Of a stretch of DNA of 64,000 bases, positions 1-14,920 are shown piece after piece. The stretch's first letter is position 1. Each line of letters opens with the position of its first letter. The DNA is from Aristolochia californica (Eukaryota; Streptophyta; Magnoliopsida; Piperales; Aristolochiaceae), in contig JARWKL010000010.1 in NCBI GenBank assembly GCA_029961685.1, forward strand, positions 10,499,931 to 10,563,930, given 5' to 3'. Under the pieces are notes generated by a model, which was not told where the DNA came from, searched no databases, and worked only from the letters and a program-made list of their open reading frames with translations. The translations under genes were made by a program, and so were the position numbers.

Positions 1-3000
1 TCTGAAAACAAATCTAAACATCCCAAATGTAAATGCACAAATGCTGATAGAGATAGTTCCAAAAAGTATCTCTGATTTTTAAGGATAGGCAAAAAGTGGG
101 TTGTTTGGCCCTGGTAAATATCAACCACTTGAGACTTTGATTTTTTCTACTCCTTGAAATTTTAGGATCATTAGGACCACTTGCATCCTCAACATGTTTC
201 TGGCCAGCATATCCACCACACTTAAAGCATGTTGGGATCAGTTAGAAGTCCCTTTCCAAAAAAATTCCATTAAGCCAATTATTTGGGGTTATTCTAGTGG
301 AATTTCCAAAACATGGATAACAAAAACTTGGAGTTCATTTTTAGTGCGTGAAATAATTTTGAAATTTTTTTTCGCATACATGAACTCTAAAATTTTCATT
401 TTGTTATGCCATATATCTTTTCTGCTTACGAGAAAAATGGGAGAGTGAAAACTCAAGTTTGGATCAGAAAACAAATTTGAACATCCAAAATGGAAATGCA
501 CAAATGCTGAGAGAGAGAGTTCCAAAAAGTATCTGTGATTTTTAAGGATAGGCAAAAAGTGGGTTGTTTGGCCCTGGTAAAATATCTTACCACTTGAGAA
601 TTTCATTTTTTCAACTTCTTGAAATTTTATGATCATTAGGTCTATTTGTATCCTCAACATGTTTCTTGCCTGCATATCGACCACACTTAAAGCATGCTAG
701 GATCAGTTACAAGTCCCTTTCCTATAAAATTCTACCAAGCTTATTATTAGGGGCTTTACCAGTGGAATTCCAGAACATGGAAATCAAAACCTTGGAGTTC
801 ATTTTTAGTGCGTGAAATAATTTTAAAATTTTTTTTTGCATACATGAACTCTTAAATTTTCATCTTGTTATGCCTTATATCATTTTTGTTTACGAGAAAA
901 ATGGGAGAGTGAAAACACAAATTTGGATCAGAAAACAAATTTGAACATCCAAAATGGAAATGTAAAAATCCTGAGAGAGATAGTTCCAAAAACTATATGC
1001 GATTTTTTAGGATAGGCAAAAAGTGGGTTGTTTGGCCTTGGTAAATATCCAACTACTTGAGAATTTTATTTTTTCTATTCCTTGAAATTTTATGATCATT
1101 AGGTCCATTTGCATCCTCAACATGTTTCTCGCCTGCATATCGACCACACTTAAAGCATGCTAGGATCAGTTACAAGTCCCTTTCCTATAAAATTTTACCA
1201 AGCTTATTATTAGGGGCTTTACTAGTGGAATTTCCAGAACATGGAAATCAAAACCATGGAGTTCATTTTTAGTGCGTGAAATAATTTTGAATCTTCATTT
1301 TGTTATGCCTTATATCTTTTTTTTTTACGAGAAAAATGGGAGAGTGAAAACTCAAGTATGGATCTTAAAACAAATTTGAACATCCCAAATGGAAATGCAC
1401 AAATGCTGAGGGAGATAGTTCCAAAAAGTATCTGTGATTTTTAAAGGATAGGCAAAATGTGGGTTGTTTGGCCCTAGTAAAGATCCAACCACTTGAGAAC
1501 TTGATTTTTTCAACACCTTGAAATTTTTTGATCATTAGGTCCACTTGCATCCTCAACATGTTTCTGGCATGCTTATCCACCACACTTAAAGCATGTCAGG
1601 ATCAGTTACAAGTCCCTTTCCTATAAAATTCCACCAAGCTTATTATTTGGGCCTGTACTATTAGAATTTCCAGAACATTGCTTACAAAACCTTTGCGTTC
1701 AATTTAAGTGCGTGAAATAATTTTGAAAATTTTTTTTGCATTCATGAACTCCAAAATTTTCCTTTTGTAATGCCTTATATCTTTTTTGTTTACGAGAAAA
1801 AAGGGAGAGTGAAAACTCAAATTTGGATATGAAAACAAAGTTGAACATCCAAAATTGAAATGTACAAATGTTGAGAGAGATAGTTCCAAAAAGTATATGT
1901 GATTTTAGAGGATAGGCAAAAAGTAGGTTGTTTGGCCCTGGTAAATATCCAACCACTTGGGAATTTGATTTTTTCTATTCCTTGAAATTTTTGGTTGATT
2001 ATGTTCACTTGCATCCTCAACATGTTTCTCCCAAGCATATCCACCACACCTAAAGCATGTTAGTATCAGTTACAAGTCCCTTCCTATAAAATTCCACCAA
2101 GCTTATTATTAGGGGCTGTACTAGTGGAATTTCCTGAACATGGATAACAAAACCTTGGAGTGCATTTTTAGTGCATGAAATAATTTTGAAATTTGTTTTG
2201 CATACATGAACTCAAAAATTTTCATTTTGTTATGCCTTATATCTTTTTTGTTTACGAGAAAAATGGGAGAGTGAAAACTCAAGTTTGGATCTGAAAAAAA
2301 ATTTGAACATCCAAAATGGAAATTCACAAATGCTGAGAGAGATAGTTTCAAAAAGTATCTGTGATTTTTAAGGATAGGCAAAAAGTCAGTTGTTTCGCCA
2401 TGGTAAAGGTCCAACAACTTGAAAACTTGATTTTTTCTACTCCTTGAAATTTTTTGATCATTAGGTCGTCTTGCATCCTCAACATGTTTCTTGCATGCAT
2501 ATCCACCACACTTAAAGTATGTTAGGATCAGTTTCAAGTCCCTTTCCTATAAAATTCCACAAAGCTTATTAGCAGGGGCTGTACTAGTGGAATTTCCATA
2601 ACATGGATAACAAAACCTTGGAGTTCATTTTTAGTGCGTGAAATAATTTTGAAATTTTTTTTTGCATACATGAACTAAAAAATTTTCATTTTGTTAGGCC
2701 TTATATCTTTTTTGTCTACGAGAAAAATGGGAGAGTGAAAACTCAAGTTTGGATTTGAAAACAAATTTGAACATCCAAAATGGAAATGCACAAATGCTGA
2801 GAGAGATAGTTCCAAAAAGTATATGTGATTTTTGAGGATAGGCAAGAAGTGGTATGTTTGGCCCAGGTAAATATTCTTCCACTTGAGAACTTGAAATTTT
2901 TGGATCATTAGGTCCACTTGCATCCTCAACATGTTTCTGGCATGCATATCCACCACACTTAAAGCATGTTAGGATCTGTTAGAAGTCCCTTTCCAATAAG

Positions 3001-6000
3001 ATTCCACCAAGCTTAATATTAACGGTTGTACTAGTGGAATTTCCAGAACATGGATAAATAAACCATGGAGTTCATTTTTCGTGCGTGAAATAATTTTGAA
3101 ATTTTTTTTTGCATACATGAACTCTAAAATTTTCATTTTGTTATGCCATATATCTTTTCTGTTTACGAGAAAAATGGGAGAGTTAAAACTCAAGCTTGGA
3201 TCTGAAAACAAATTTGAACATCCAAAATCAAAATACACAAAGGCTGAGAGAGATAGTTCCAAAAACTATCTGTGATTTTTAAGGATAGGCAAAAAGTGGG
3301 TTGTTTGGCCCAGGTAAATATCCAACCACTTGAGAATTTGATTGTTTCTACTGCTTGAAGTTTTCTGATCATTAGGTCCACTTGCATCCTCAACATGTTC
3401 CAAGCTTGCATATCCACCACACATAAAGCATGTTTGGATCAATAACAAGGCCCGTTCCTATAAAATTCCACAAGGCTTATTATTAGGGGCTGCACTAGTG
3501 GAATTTCCAGAACATGGATAACAAAACCTTGGAGTTCATTTTTAGTGTGTGAAATAATTTTGAAATTTTTGTTGCATAGATGAACTTGAAAATTTTCATT
3601 TTGTTATGCCTTTTATCTTTTTTGTTTACGAGAAGAATGGGAGAGTGAAAACTCAAGTTTGGATCTGGAAATAAATTTGAACATACAAAATGGAAATGCA
3701 CAAATGATGAGAGAGATTGTTCAAAAAAATATCTGTGATTTATAAGGATAGGCAAAAAGTGGGTTGTGTTGGCCTTGGTAAATATCTAACCACTTGAGAA
3801 TTTGATTTTTTCTACTCCTTGAAATTTTTGGATCATTAGGTCCACTTGCATCCTCAACATGTTTCTGGCAAGCATATCCACCACATTTAAAGCATGTTCG
3901 GATCAGTTACAAGTCCCTTTCCGATAAAATTCCACCAAGCTTATTATTAGAGGCTGTTCTGGTGGAATTTCCAGAACATGGATTACAAAACCTTGGAGTT
4001 CATTTTTAGTGCGTGAAATAATTTTGAAATTTTTTTTGCATACATGAACTCCAAAATTTCCATTATGTTATGCCTTATATCCTTTTTGTTTACGAGAAAA
4101 ATGGGAGAGTGAAAACTCAAGTTTGGATCTAAAAAGAAATTTTGTCATCCAAAATGGAAATGTACAAATGCTGAGAGAGATAGTCCCAAAAAGTATCTGT
4201 GATTTTTAAGGATGGGCAAAAAGTGGGTTGTTTGGCCCAGGTAAATATCCAACCACTTGAGAATCTTATTTTTTCTACTCCTTGAAATTTTTGGATCTTT
4301 AGGTCCACTTGCATCCTCAACATGTTTCTGGCATGCATATCCATGACACTTAAAGCATGTTAGTATCAGTTAGAAGTCTCTTCCGTATAAAATTCCACCA
4401 AGCTTATTATTAGGGGTTGTACTAGTGGAATTTCCAGTACATGGATAACAAAACATTGGAGTTCATTTTTAGTGCGTGAAATAATTTTGAATTATTTTTT
4501 GCATACATGAACTCTAATATTATCATTTTATTAAGCCATATATCATTTTTGTTTACGAGAAAAATGGGAGAGTGAAAACACAAGTTGGGATCTGGAAACA
4601 AATTTGAATATCCAAAATGGAAATGCACAAATGCTGAGAGAGATCGTTCCAAAAATTATTTGTGATTTTTAAAGATAGGCCAAGAGTGGGTTGTTTGGCC
4701 CAGGTAGATATCCACTTTTTTGGATCTTTAGTTCCACTTGCATCCTCAACATGTTTCTAGCATGCATATCCACCACACTTAAAGCATGTTAGGATGAGTT
4801 ACAAGTCCCTTTCCTATAAAATTCCACCAAGCTTTTTATTAGGGGTTGTACTAGTGGAATTTCCAGAACATGGATAACAAAACCTTGGAGTTCATTTTTA
4901 GAGCGTGAAATAATTTTGAAATTTTTTTTGCATATATGAACTCAAAAATTTTCATTTTGTTTGCCTTTTATCTTATTTGTTTACGAGAAAAATGGGAGAG
5001 TGAAAACTTAAGTTTGGATCTAAAAACAAATTTAAACATCCAAAATGGAAATGCACTAATATAGAGAGAGATAGTTCCAAAAAGTATCTGTGATTTTTAA
5101 GGGTAGGCAAAAAGTGGGTTGTTTTGCCCTGGTAAATATCCAACCACTTGAGAATTTGATTTTTTCTACTCCTTGAAATTTTTTCAATCATTAGGTCCAC
5201 TTGCATCCTCAACATGTTTCTGGCATGCATCTCCACTACACTTAAAGCATGTTAGGATCAGTTAGGAGTCCCTTTCCTATAAAATTCCACCATGCTTATT
5301 ATTTGGGGTTGTACTAGTGGAATTTCCAGAACATGGATAAGATAACCTTAGAGTTCATTTGTAGTGTGTGAAATAATTTTGAAATTTTTTTTGCGTACAT
5401 GAACTCTAAAAGTTTCATTTTGTTATGCCTTATACCATTTTTGTTTACGAGAAAAATGGGAGAGGGAAAACTCAAGTTTGGATCTAAAAACAAATTTGAA
5501 CATCCAAAATGGAAATGCACAAATGTTGAGAGAGATAGTTCCAAAAAGTATCTGTGATTTTGAAGGATTGGCAAAAAGTGGGTTGTTTGGTCCTGGTAAG
5601 TATCCAACCACTTGAGAATTTGATTTTTTCTAGTCCTTGAAATTTATTTTTGCATACATGAACTCTTAAATTTTCATTTTGTTATGCCCTATATCTTTTC
5701 AGTTTACAAAGAAAGTAGGAGAGTGAAGACTCAAGTTTGGACTGGAAACAAATTTGAAGATCAGAAATGGAAATGCACAAATGCTGAGAGACATAGTTCT
5801 AAAAAGTATTTGTGATTTTTAAGGATAGGCAAAAAGAGGGTTGTTTCGCCCATGTAAATATCCAACCACTTGAGAATTTGATTTTTTCTAATTTTTGGAT
5901 CATTAGATCCACTTGCATTCTGAACATGTTTCAAACATGCATATCCACCACACTTAAAGAATGTAAGGATCAGTTACAAGTCCCTTTCCTATAAAATTCC

Positions 6001-9000
6001 ACCAAGCTTATTATTAGGGGCTGTACTAGTGGAATTTCTAGAACATGGATAACAAAACCTTGGAGTTCATTTTTGAGCGCGTGAAATAATTTTAAAATTT
6101 TTTTTGCATACATGAACTCTAAAATTTTCATTTGGTTATGCCTTATATCTTTTTTGTGCAGGAGAAAAATGGGAGAGTGTAAAATCAAGTTTGGATCTGG
6201 AAACAAATTTGAACATCCAAAATGGAAATGCACAAATGCTGAGGGAGATAGTTCCAAAAAGTATCTATGATTTTTAAGGATAGGCAAAAAGAGGGTTGTT
6301 TCGCCCATGTAAATATCCAACCACTTGAGAATTTCATTTTTTCTACTCCTTGAAATTTTTGGATCATTAGGTCCACATGCATCCTCAACATCTTTCTAGC
6401 ATGCATATCCACGACACTTTAAGCATGTTAGGATCAGTTACAAGTCCCTTTCCTATAAAATTCCACCAAGCTTATTATTAGGGGCAGTACTAGTGGAATT
6501 TCCAGAACATGGATAATAAAACCTTGTAGTTCATTTTTAGTGAGTGAAATAATCTTGAAATTTTTTTGCATACATGAACTCTAAAATTTTCATTTTGTTA
6601 TGCCCTATATCTTTTCAGTTTACGAAGAAAATAGGAGAGTGAAAACTCAAGTTTGGACTGGAAACAAATTTGAACATCAGAAATGGAAATGCACAAATGT
6701 TGAGAGACATAATTCCAAAAAGTATTTGTGATTTTTAACGATAGGCAAAAAGTAGGTTGTTTGGCTCAGGTAAATATCCACCCAATTGAGAATTTGATTT
6801 TTTCTACTCCTTAAAATTTTTAGATCACTAGGTCCACTTGCATCCTCAACATGTTTCTGGCAAGCATATCCAACACACTTAAAGCATGTTCGGATCAGTT
6901 ACAACTCACTTCCTATAAAATTCCACCAAGCTTATTATTAGGGGTTGTACTAGTGGAATTTCCAGAACATGGATAACAAAACCTTGGAGTTCAATTTTAG
7001 TGCGTGACATAATTTTGAAATTTTTTTTCCATATATTAACGCCAAAATTTTCTTTTTGTTTGCCTTATATCTTATTTTTTTTAGAGAAAAATGGGAGAAT
7101 GAAAACTCAAGTTTGTATCTAAAAACAAATTTGAACATCCAAAATGGAAATGCACAAATGCTGAGAGAGATAGTACCAAAAAGTATTTGTGATTTTGAAG
7201 GATTGGCAAAAAGTGGGTTGTTTGGTCCTGGTAAGTATCCAACCACTTGAGAATTTGATTTTTTCTACTCCTTGAAATTTTTTGAACATTAGGTCCACTT
7301 GCATCCTCAACATGTTTCTGGCATGCATATCCACCACACACAAAACATGTTGGAATCAGTTACAACTCCCTTTCCTATAAAATTCCACCAAGCTTATTAT
7401 TAGGGGCTATACTAGTGGAATTTCCAGAACATGGATAACAAAACCTTCGAGTTCATTTTTGGTGCCAGAAATAATTTTAAAATTTATTTTTGCATACATG
7501 AAGTCTAAAATTTTCATTTTGTTATGCCTTATATCTATTTTGTTTACGAGAAAAATGGGAGAGTGAAAACTCAAGTTTGAATCTGAAAACGAATTTGAAC
7601 ATCCAAAATGGAAATGCACAAATACTGAGAGAGATAGTTCCAAAAAGAATCTGTGATTTTTACGGAGAGGAAAAAAGTGGGTTGTTTGGCCCTCGTAAAT
7701 ATCCAACCACTTGAGAATTTGATTTTTACTACTCCTTGAAATTTTTGAATCATTAGGTCCACTTGCATCCTCGACATGTTTCTCCCACGCATATCCACCA
7801 CACTTAAAGCATGTTAGGAACATTTACAAGTCCTTTTCCTATAAAATTCCACCAAGCTTATTATTAGGGGTTGTACTAGTGGAATTTCTAGAACATGGAT
7901 AACAAAACCTTAGAGTTCATTTTTAGTGCTTGAAATATTTTTGAAAACTTTTTGCATACATGAACTCTAAAATTTAATTTTGTTATGCCTGATATCTTTT
8001 CTATTTACGAGAAAAATGGGAGAGTGAAAAATCAAATTTGTATCTGAAAACAAATTTAAACATCGAAAATGGAAATGCACAAATGCTGAGAGAGATAGTT
8101 CCAAAAAGTATCTGTGATTTTTAAGGATAGGCAAAAAGTGGGTTGTTTGGCCCTGGTAAATATCCAACCACTTGAGAATATGATTTTTTCTACTCCTTGA
8201 AATTTTTGGATCATTAGGTCGACTTGCATCCTCAACATGTTTCTGGCATGCATATCCACCACATTGAAAGCATGTTAGGATGAGTTACAAGTCCCTTTCC
8301 TATAAAATTCCACCAAGCTTATTATTTGGGCTTTTACTAGTGGAATTTACAGAACATGGAAAAAAAAACCTTTGATTTCATTTTTAGTACCAGAAATAAT
8401 TTCAAAATTTTTTTTTGCATACATGAACTCCATAATTTTAATTTGGCATGCCTTATAACTTTTTTGTTTACGAGAAAAATGGGAGTGTGAAAACTCAAGT
8501 TTGGATCCGAAAACAAATTTGAACATGCAAAATGGAAATGCACAAATGCTGAGAGAGATAGTTCCAAAAAGTACATGTGATTTTTAACGATAGGAAAAAG
8601 TGGGTTGTTTGGCCCTGGTAAATATCCAACCACTTGAGAATTTAATTTTTTCTACTCGAAATTTTTGGATCATTAAGGCCACTTGCATCCTCAACATGTT
8701 TCTGGCATGCATATCCACCACACTTAAAGCATGTTAGGATCAGTTACAAGTCCCTTTCCTATAAAATTCCACCAAGCTTATTATTAGGGGTTGTACTAGT
8801 TGAATTTATAAAACATGGGTAACAAAACCTTGGAGTTCATTTCTAGTGCGTGAAATAATTTTGAAATTTTTTTTGCATACATGAACTCTAAAATTTTCAT
8901 TTTGTTATGCCTTCTACCTTTTTTGTTTACAAGAAAAATGGGAGAGGGAAAACTCAAGTTTGGATTTGGAAACAAATTTGAACATCAAAAATGGAAATGC

Positions 9001-12000
9001 ACAAAAATTTGAGAGAGATAGTTCCAAAAAGTATCTGTGATTTTTAAGGAGAGGCAAAAAGTGGGTTGTTTGGCTCTGGCAAATCTCCAACCACTTGAGA
9101 ATTTGATTTTTTCTGCTCCTTGAAATTTTTGGATCATTAGGTCCACTTGCATCCTCAACATGTTTCTCGCATGCATATGCACCACACTTAAAGCATGTTA
9201 GGAACATTTACAAGTCCTTTTCCTATAAAATTCCTCCAAGCTTATTATTAGGGGTTGTACTAGCGGAATTTCTAGAACATGGATAACAAAACCATAGAGT
9301 TCATTTTTAGTGCTTGAAATAATTTTGAAATTTTTTTGCATACATGAACTCTAAAATTTAATTTTGTTATGCGTTATATCTTTTCTGTTTACGATAAAAA
9401 TGGGAGAGTGAAAAATCAAATTTGTCTCTGAAAACATATTTGAACAAACAAAATGGAAATGCTCAAATGCTGAGAGAGATAGTTCCAAAAAGTATCTGTG
9501 ATTTTTAAGGATAGGCAAAAAGTGGGTTGTTTGGCCCTGGTAAATATCCAACCACATGAAAATTTGATTTTTTCTACTCCTTGAAATTTTTGGATCATTA
9601 GGTCCACTTGCATCCTCAACATGTTTATGACATGCATATCCACCACACTGAAAGCATGTTAGGATGAGTTACTAGTCCCTTTCCTATAAAATTCCACCAA
9701 GCTTATTATTAGGGGCTGTACTAGTGGAATTTCTAGAACATGGATAACAAAACCATGGAGTTCATTTTTGGTGCCAGAAATAATTTTGAAACTTTTTTTG
9801 CATACATGAACTCTAAAATTTTCATTTTGTTATGCCTTATATCTTTTTTGTTTACGATAAAAATGGGAGAGTGAAAACTCAAGTTTGGATCCGAAAACAA
9901 ATTTGAAGACCCGAAATGGAAATGCACAAATGTTGAGAGAGATAGTTCCAAAAAGTATCTGTGATTTTTAAGGATAGGAAAAAGTGGGTTGTTTGGCCCT
10001 GGTAAATATCCAACCACTTGAGAATTTAATTTTTTGTACTCCTTGAAATTTTTGGATCATTAAGGCCACTTGCATCGTCAACATGTTTCTGGCATGCATA
10101 TCCACCACACTTAAAGCATGTTAGGATCAGTTACAAGGCCATTTCCTATGAAATTCGACCAAGCTTATTATTAGGGGATGTACTAGTGGAATTTCAAAAA
10201 CATGGATAACGAAACCTTGGAGGTCATTTTTAGTGAGTGAAATAATTTTGAAATTTTTTTTTGCAAACATGGACTCTAAAATTTTCATTTGTTATGCCTT
10301 ATTCCTTTTTTGTTTACGAGAAAAATGGGAGAGGGAAAACTCAAGTTTGGATCTGGAAACAAATTTGAACATCCAAAATGGAAATGCACAAATACTAATA
10401 GAGATAGTTCCAAAAAGTATCTGTGGTTTTTAAGGATAGGCAAAAAGTCGGTTGTTTTGCCCAGGTAAATATCCAACCACTTTAGAATTTGATTTTTTCT
10501 ACTCCTTAAAATTTTTGGATCATTAGGTCCACTTGCATTCTCAACATGTTTCATACAATCATATCCACCACACTTAAAGCGTGTTAGGATCAGTTACAAG
10601 TCCCTTTCCTATAAAATTCCACCAAGCTTATTATTAGGGGCTGTACTAGTAGAATTTCCAGAACATGGATAACAAAACCTTGGAGTTCATTTTTAGTGCG
10701 TGAAATAATTTTGAAATTTTTTTTGCTTACAGGAACTCTAAAATTTTCATTTGGTTATGCCTTATATCTTTTTTGTTTACGAGAAAAATGGGAGAGTGTA
10801 AAATCAAGTTTGGATCTGAAAACAAATTTGAACATCCAAAATGGAAATGCACAAATGCTAAGAGAGATAGTTCCAAAAAGTATCTGTGATTTTTAAGGAT
10901 AGGCAAAAAGAGGGTTGTTTCGCCCATGTAAATATCCAACCACTTGAGAATTTGATATTTTCTGCTTGAAATTTTTGGATCATTAGCTTCACTTGCATCC
11001 TCAACACGTTTCTAGCATGCATATCCACCATACTTAAAGCATGTTTGGATCAGTTACAAGTCCCTTTCCTATAAAATTCCACCAAGCTTATTATTAGGGG
11101 CAGTACTAGGGGAATTTCCAGAACATGGATAACAAAACCTTGGAGTTCTTTTTTAGTGAGTGAAATAATCTTGAAATTTTTTTTGCATACATGAACTTCA
11201 AAATTTTTATTTTGCTATGCCTTATATCTTTTCAGTTTACGAAGAAAATAGGAGAGTGAAAACTCAAGTTTGGATCTTGAAACAAATTTGAACATCCAAA
11301 ATGGAAATGCACAAATGTTGAGAGAGATTGTTCCAAAAAGTATTTGTGATTTGAAAGGATAGGAAAAAATTGGGTTGTTTGGCCCAGGTAAATATCCACC
11401 CAATTGAGAATTTGATTTTTTCTACTCCTTGAAATTTTTGGGTCGTTAGGTCCACTTGCATCCAGAACATGTTTCAAGCATGCATATCCACCACACTTAA
11501 AGCATGTTAGGATCAATTACAACTCCGTTTCCGGTAAAATTCCACCAAGCTTATTTTTAGGAGCTTTACTAGTGGAATTTTTTAGAACATGGATAACAAA
11601 ACCTTGGAGTTAATTTTTAGTGCGTGAAGTAATTTTGAAATTTTCATTTTGTTATGCCTTATATCTTTTTTGTTTACGAGAAAAATGAGAGAGTGAAAAC
11701 TCGAGTTTGGATCTGAAAACAAATTTGAACATCCAAAATGGAAATGCAAAAATGCTGAGAGAGATAGTTCCAAAAAGCATCTGTGATTTTTAAGGATAGG
11801 CAAAAAGTGGGTTGATTTGCCGAGGTAAATATCCAACCACTTGAGAATTTTATTTTTTCTGGTCGTCGAAATTTTTGGATCAAAAGGTCCACTTGCTTCC
11901 TCAACATGTTTCTGGAATGCATGTCCACCACACTTAAAGCATGTTAGGATCAATTACAAGTCCATTTCCTATAAAATTCCACCAAGCTTATTATTAGGGG

Positions 12001-14920
12001 CTATACTAGTGAAATTTCCAGAACATGGATAACAAAACCTTGGAGTTCATTTTTAGAGCAAGAAATAATTTTGATATTTTTTTTGCCTACATGAACTCTA
12101 AAATTTTCATTTTGTTATTCCTTATATCTTTTTTGTTTACGAGAAAAATGGGAGAGCTAAAACTCAAGTTTGGATATGAAAACAAATTTGAACATCCAAA
12201 ATGGAAATGCATAAATGCTGAGAGAGATAGTTCCAAAAAGCATCTGTGATTTTTAAGGATAGGCAAAAAGTTGGTTGTTTGGCCCAGGTAAATATCCAAC
12301 CACTTGAGAATTTGATTTTTTCTGTTCCTTCATATTTTTGGATCATAAGGTCCACTTGCTTCCTCAACATGTTTCTGGCATGCATATCCACCACACTTAA
12401 AGCATGTTAGGATCAGTTACAAGTCCTTTTCCTATAAAATTCCACCAAGCTTATTATTAGGGGTGGTACAAGTGAAATTTTCAGAACATAGATAACAAAA
12501 CCTCGGAGTTCATTTTTAGTGCGAAATATAATTTTGAATTTTTCTTGGCAAACATGAACTCTAAAATGTTCATTTTGTTATGCCTTATATCTTTTTTGTT
12601 TAAAATAAAAATGGGAGAGCAAAAACTCAAGTTTGGATATGGAAACAAATTTGAACATCCAAAATGGAAATGCATAAATGCTGAGAGAGATAGTTCCAAA
12701 AAGTATCTGTGATTTTTAAGGATAGGCAAAAAGTGGGTTGTTTGGCCTTGGTAAATATCCAACCACTTGAGAATTTGACATTTTTTACTCCTTAAAATTT
12801 TTGGATCATTAGGTCCACTTGCATGCTCAACATGTTTCAAGCATGCATATCCACCACACTTAAATCATGTTAGGATCAATTACAACTCCCTTTCCGGTAA
12901 AATTCCACCAAGCTTATTATTAGGCGTTGTACTAGTGGAATTTCCAGAACATAGATAACAAAACCTTGGAGTTCATTTTTAGTGCGTGAAATAATTTTGA
13001 AATTTTTTTTTGCATACATGAACTCAAATATTTTCATTTTGTTATGCCTTATATTTTTTTGTTCACGAGAAAAATGGGAGAGTGAAAACTCAAGTTTGGA
13101 TCTGGAAACAAATTTGAACATCCAAAATGGAAATGCACAAATGCTAAGAGAGATAGTTCCAAAAAGTATCTGTGATTTCTAAGGATAGGCAAAAAGTGGG
13201 TTGTGTGGCCCAAGTAAATATCCAACCACTTGAGAATTTGATTTTTTCTACTCCTTGAAATTTTTGGATCATTAGTCCACTTGCATCCTCAACATGTTTC
13301 TGGCATGCATATCCACCACACTTAAAGCATCTTACGATCAGTTACAAGTCCCTTTCCTATAAAATTCTTTCAAGCTTATTATTAGGGGCTGTACTAGTGG
13401 AATTCCAAGAACATGGATAACAAAACATTGGAGTTCATTTTCAGTGCGTGAAATATTTTTAAATTTTTTTTTGCATACATGAACTCTAAAATTTTCATTT
13501 TGTTATGCCTTATATCTTTATTGTTTACGAGAAAAATGGGAGAAGGAAAACTCAAGTTTGGATCTGAAAACAAATTTGAACATCAAAAATGGAAATGGAC
13601 AAATGCTAAGAGAGATAGTTCCAAAAAGTATCTGTGATTTTTAAGGATAGGCAAAAAGTTGGCTGTTTGGCTCTGGTAAATATCCAAACACTTGAGAATT
13701 TGATTTTTTCTACTCCTTGAAATTTTTGGATCATTAGGTCCACTTGCGTCCTCAACATGTTTCTAGCATGCTTATCCACCACACTTAAAGCATGTTAGGA
13801 TTAGTTACCAGTCCCTTTCCTGTAAAATTCCACCAAGCTTATTATTAGGGGCTGTACTAGTGGAATTTCTAGAACATGGAGAACAAAACCATGGAGTTCA
13901 TTTTTTGTCCGTGAAATAATTTTGAAATTTTTTTTGCATACATGAACTCCAAAATTTTCATATTGTCATGCCTTATATCTTTTTCATTTACGAGAAAAAT
14001 GGACGAGTGAAAACTCAAGCTTGGATCAGAAAACAAATTTTGACATCCAAAATGGAAATGCACAAATGCTGAGAGAGAGATAGTTCCAAAAAGTATCTGT
14101 GATTTTTAACCATAGGCAAAAAGTGGGTTGTTTGGCCCTTGTAAATATCCAACCACTTGAGAATTTGACTTTTTCTACTCCTTGAAATGTTTTGATCATT
14201 AGGTCCACTTGCATCCTCAACATTTTTCTGGCATGCATATCCACCACACTTAAAGCATGTTAGGATTAGTTACAAGTCCTTTTCCTATAAAACTCCACCA
14301 AGCTTATTATTAGGGGCAATACTAGTGAAATTTCCTAAACATTGATAACAAAACCTTGGAGTTCATTTTTAGAGTGTGAAATAATTTTGAAATTTTTTAT
14401 GCAAACATGAACACTGAAATTTTCATTTTGTTATACCTTATATCTTTTTTGTTTATGAGAAAAATGGGAGAGTGAAAACACAAGTTTGGATCAGAAAACT
14501 AATTTGAACATCCAAAATGGAAATGCATTAAAGCTGCATGAGATAGTTCCAAAAAGTATCTGTGATTTTTAAGGATAGGAAAAATGTGGGTTGTTTGGCC
14601 CAGGTAAATATTCAACCACTTGAGAATTTAACATTTTCTACTCCTTGAAATTTTTGGATCATTTGGTCCACTTGCATCCTCAACAGCTTTCTGGCATGCA
14701 TATCCACCACACTTAAAGCATGTTAGGATATGTTACAAGTCCCTTTCCTATATAATTCCACCAAGCGTATTATTAGGGGCTGCACTAGTGGAATTTCAGG
14801 AACATGGATAACAAAACCATGGAGTTCATTTTTAGTGCGTGAAATAATTTTGAAATTTTTTTTGCATACATGAATGCTAAAATTTTCATTTTGTTATGCC
14901 TTATATCTTTTTTGTTTACG
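1..14920 (+). repeat. Super-block copy I (about 14.9 kb, left end cut by window)
   Basis: Monomer landmarks (AAGCTT or variant) lie at 272, 737, 1200, 1636, 2099, 2562, 3009, 3472, 3937, 4400, 4829, 5292, 6004, 6468, 6928, 7390, 7854, 8315, 8774, 9238, 9699, 10161, 10624, 11084, 11547, 11984, 12447, 12910, 13372, 13835, 14300 and 14763. The order of private variants matches 26,066-40,740. Examples: AAGGCTT at 3472 and 28632; GCTTTTTATT at 4829 and 30022; ATGCTT at 5292 and 30482; CTTTTCAGTTTACGAAG at about 11,231 and 37,511; TGGACGAGTG at about 14,000 and its counterpart near 39,824. Relative to copy II this copy has two extra monomers at about 1.66-2.66 kb, two at about 7.2-8.15 kb and one at about 11.7-12.3 kb. 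It lacks one monomer near 5.3-5.6 kb and the 1,645-bp duplication. Confidence 0.85.
5637..5660 (+). repeat. Deletion junction of a shortened monomer (about 214 bp missing)
   Basis: The normal CTCCTTGAAATTTTTGGATC segment runs here straight into the segment that normally follows TAATTTTGAAATTTTTTTTGC, giving CCTTGAAATTTATTTTTGC. About 214 bp are missing, including the HindIII, SpeI and TATA motifs; the landmark spacing is 712 bp instead of 926. Both parental sites contain GAAATTT, so seven bases of homology could have joined them. The same junction occurs at 31,285 and 32,930. Confidence 0.9.

Noticed and set aside
194..448. Plus-strand open frames of 60-100 codons
   Set aside because: Low-complexity translation of AT-rich repeat. 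No conserved start and no extension in other monomers.
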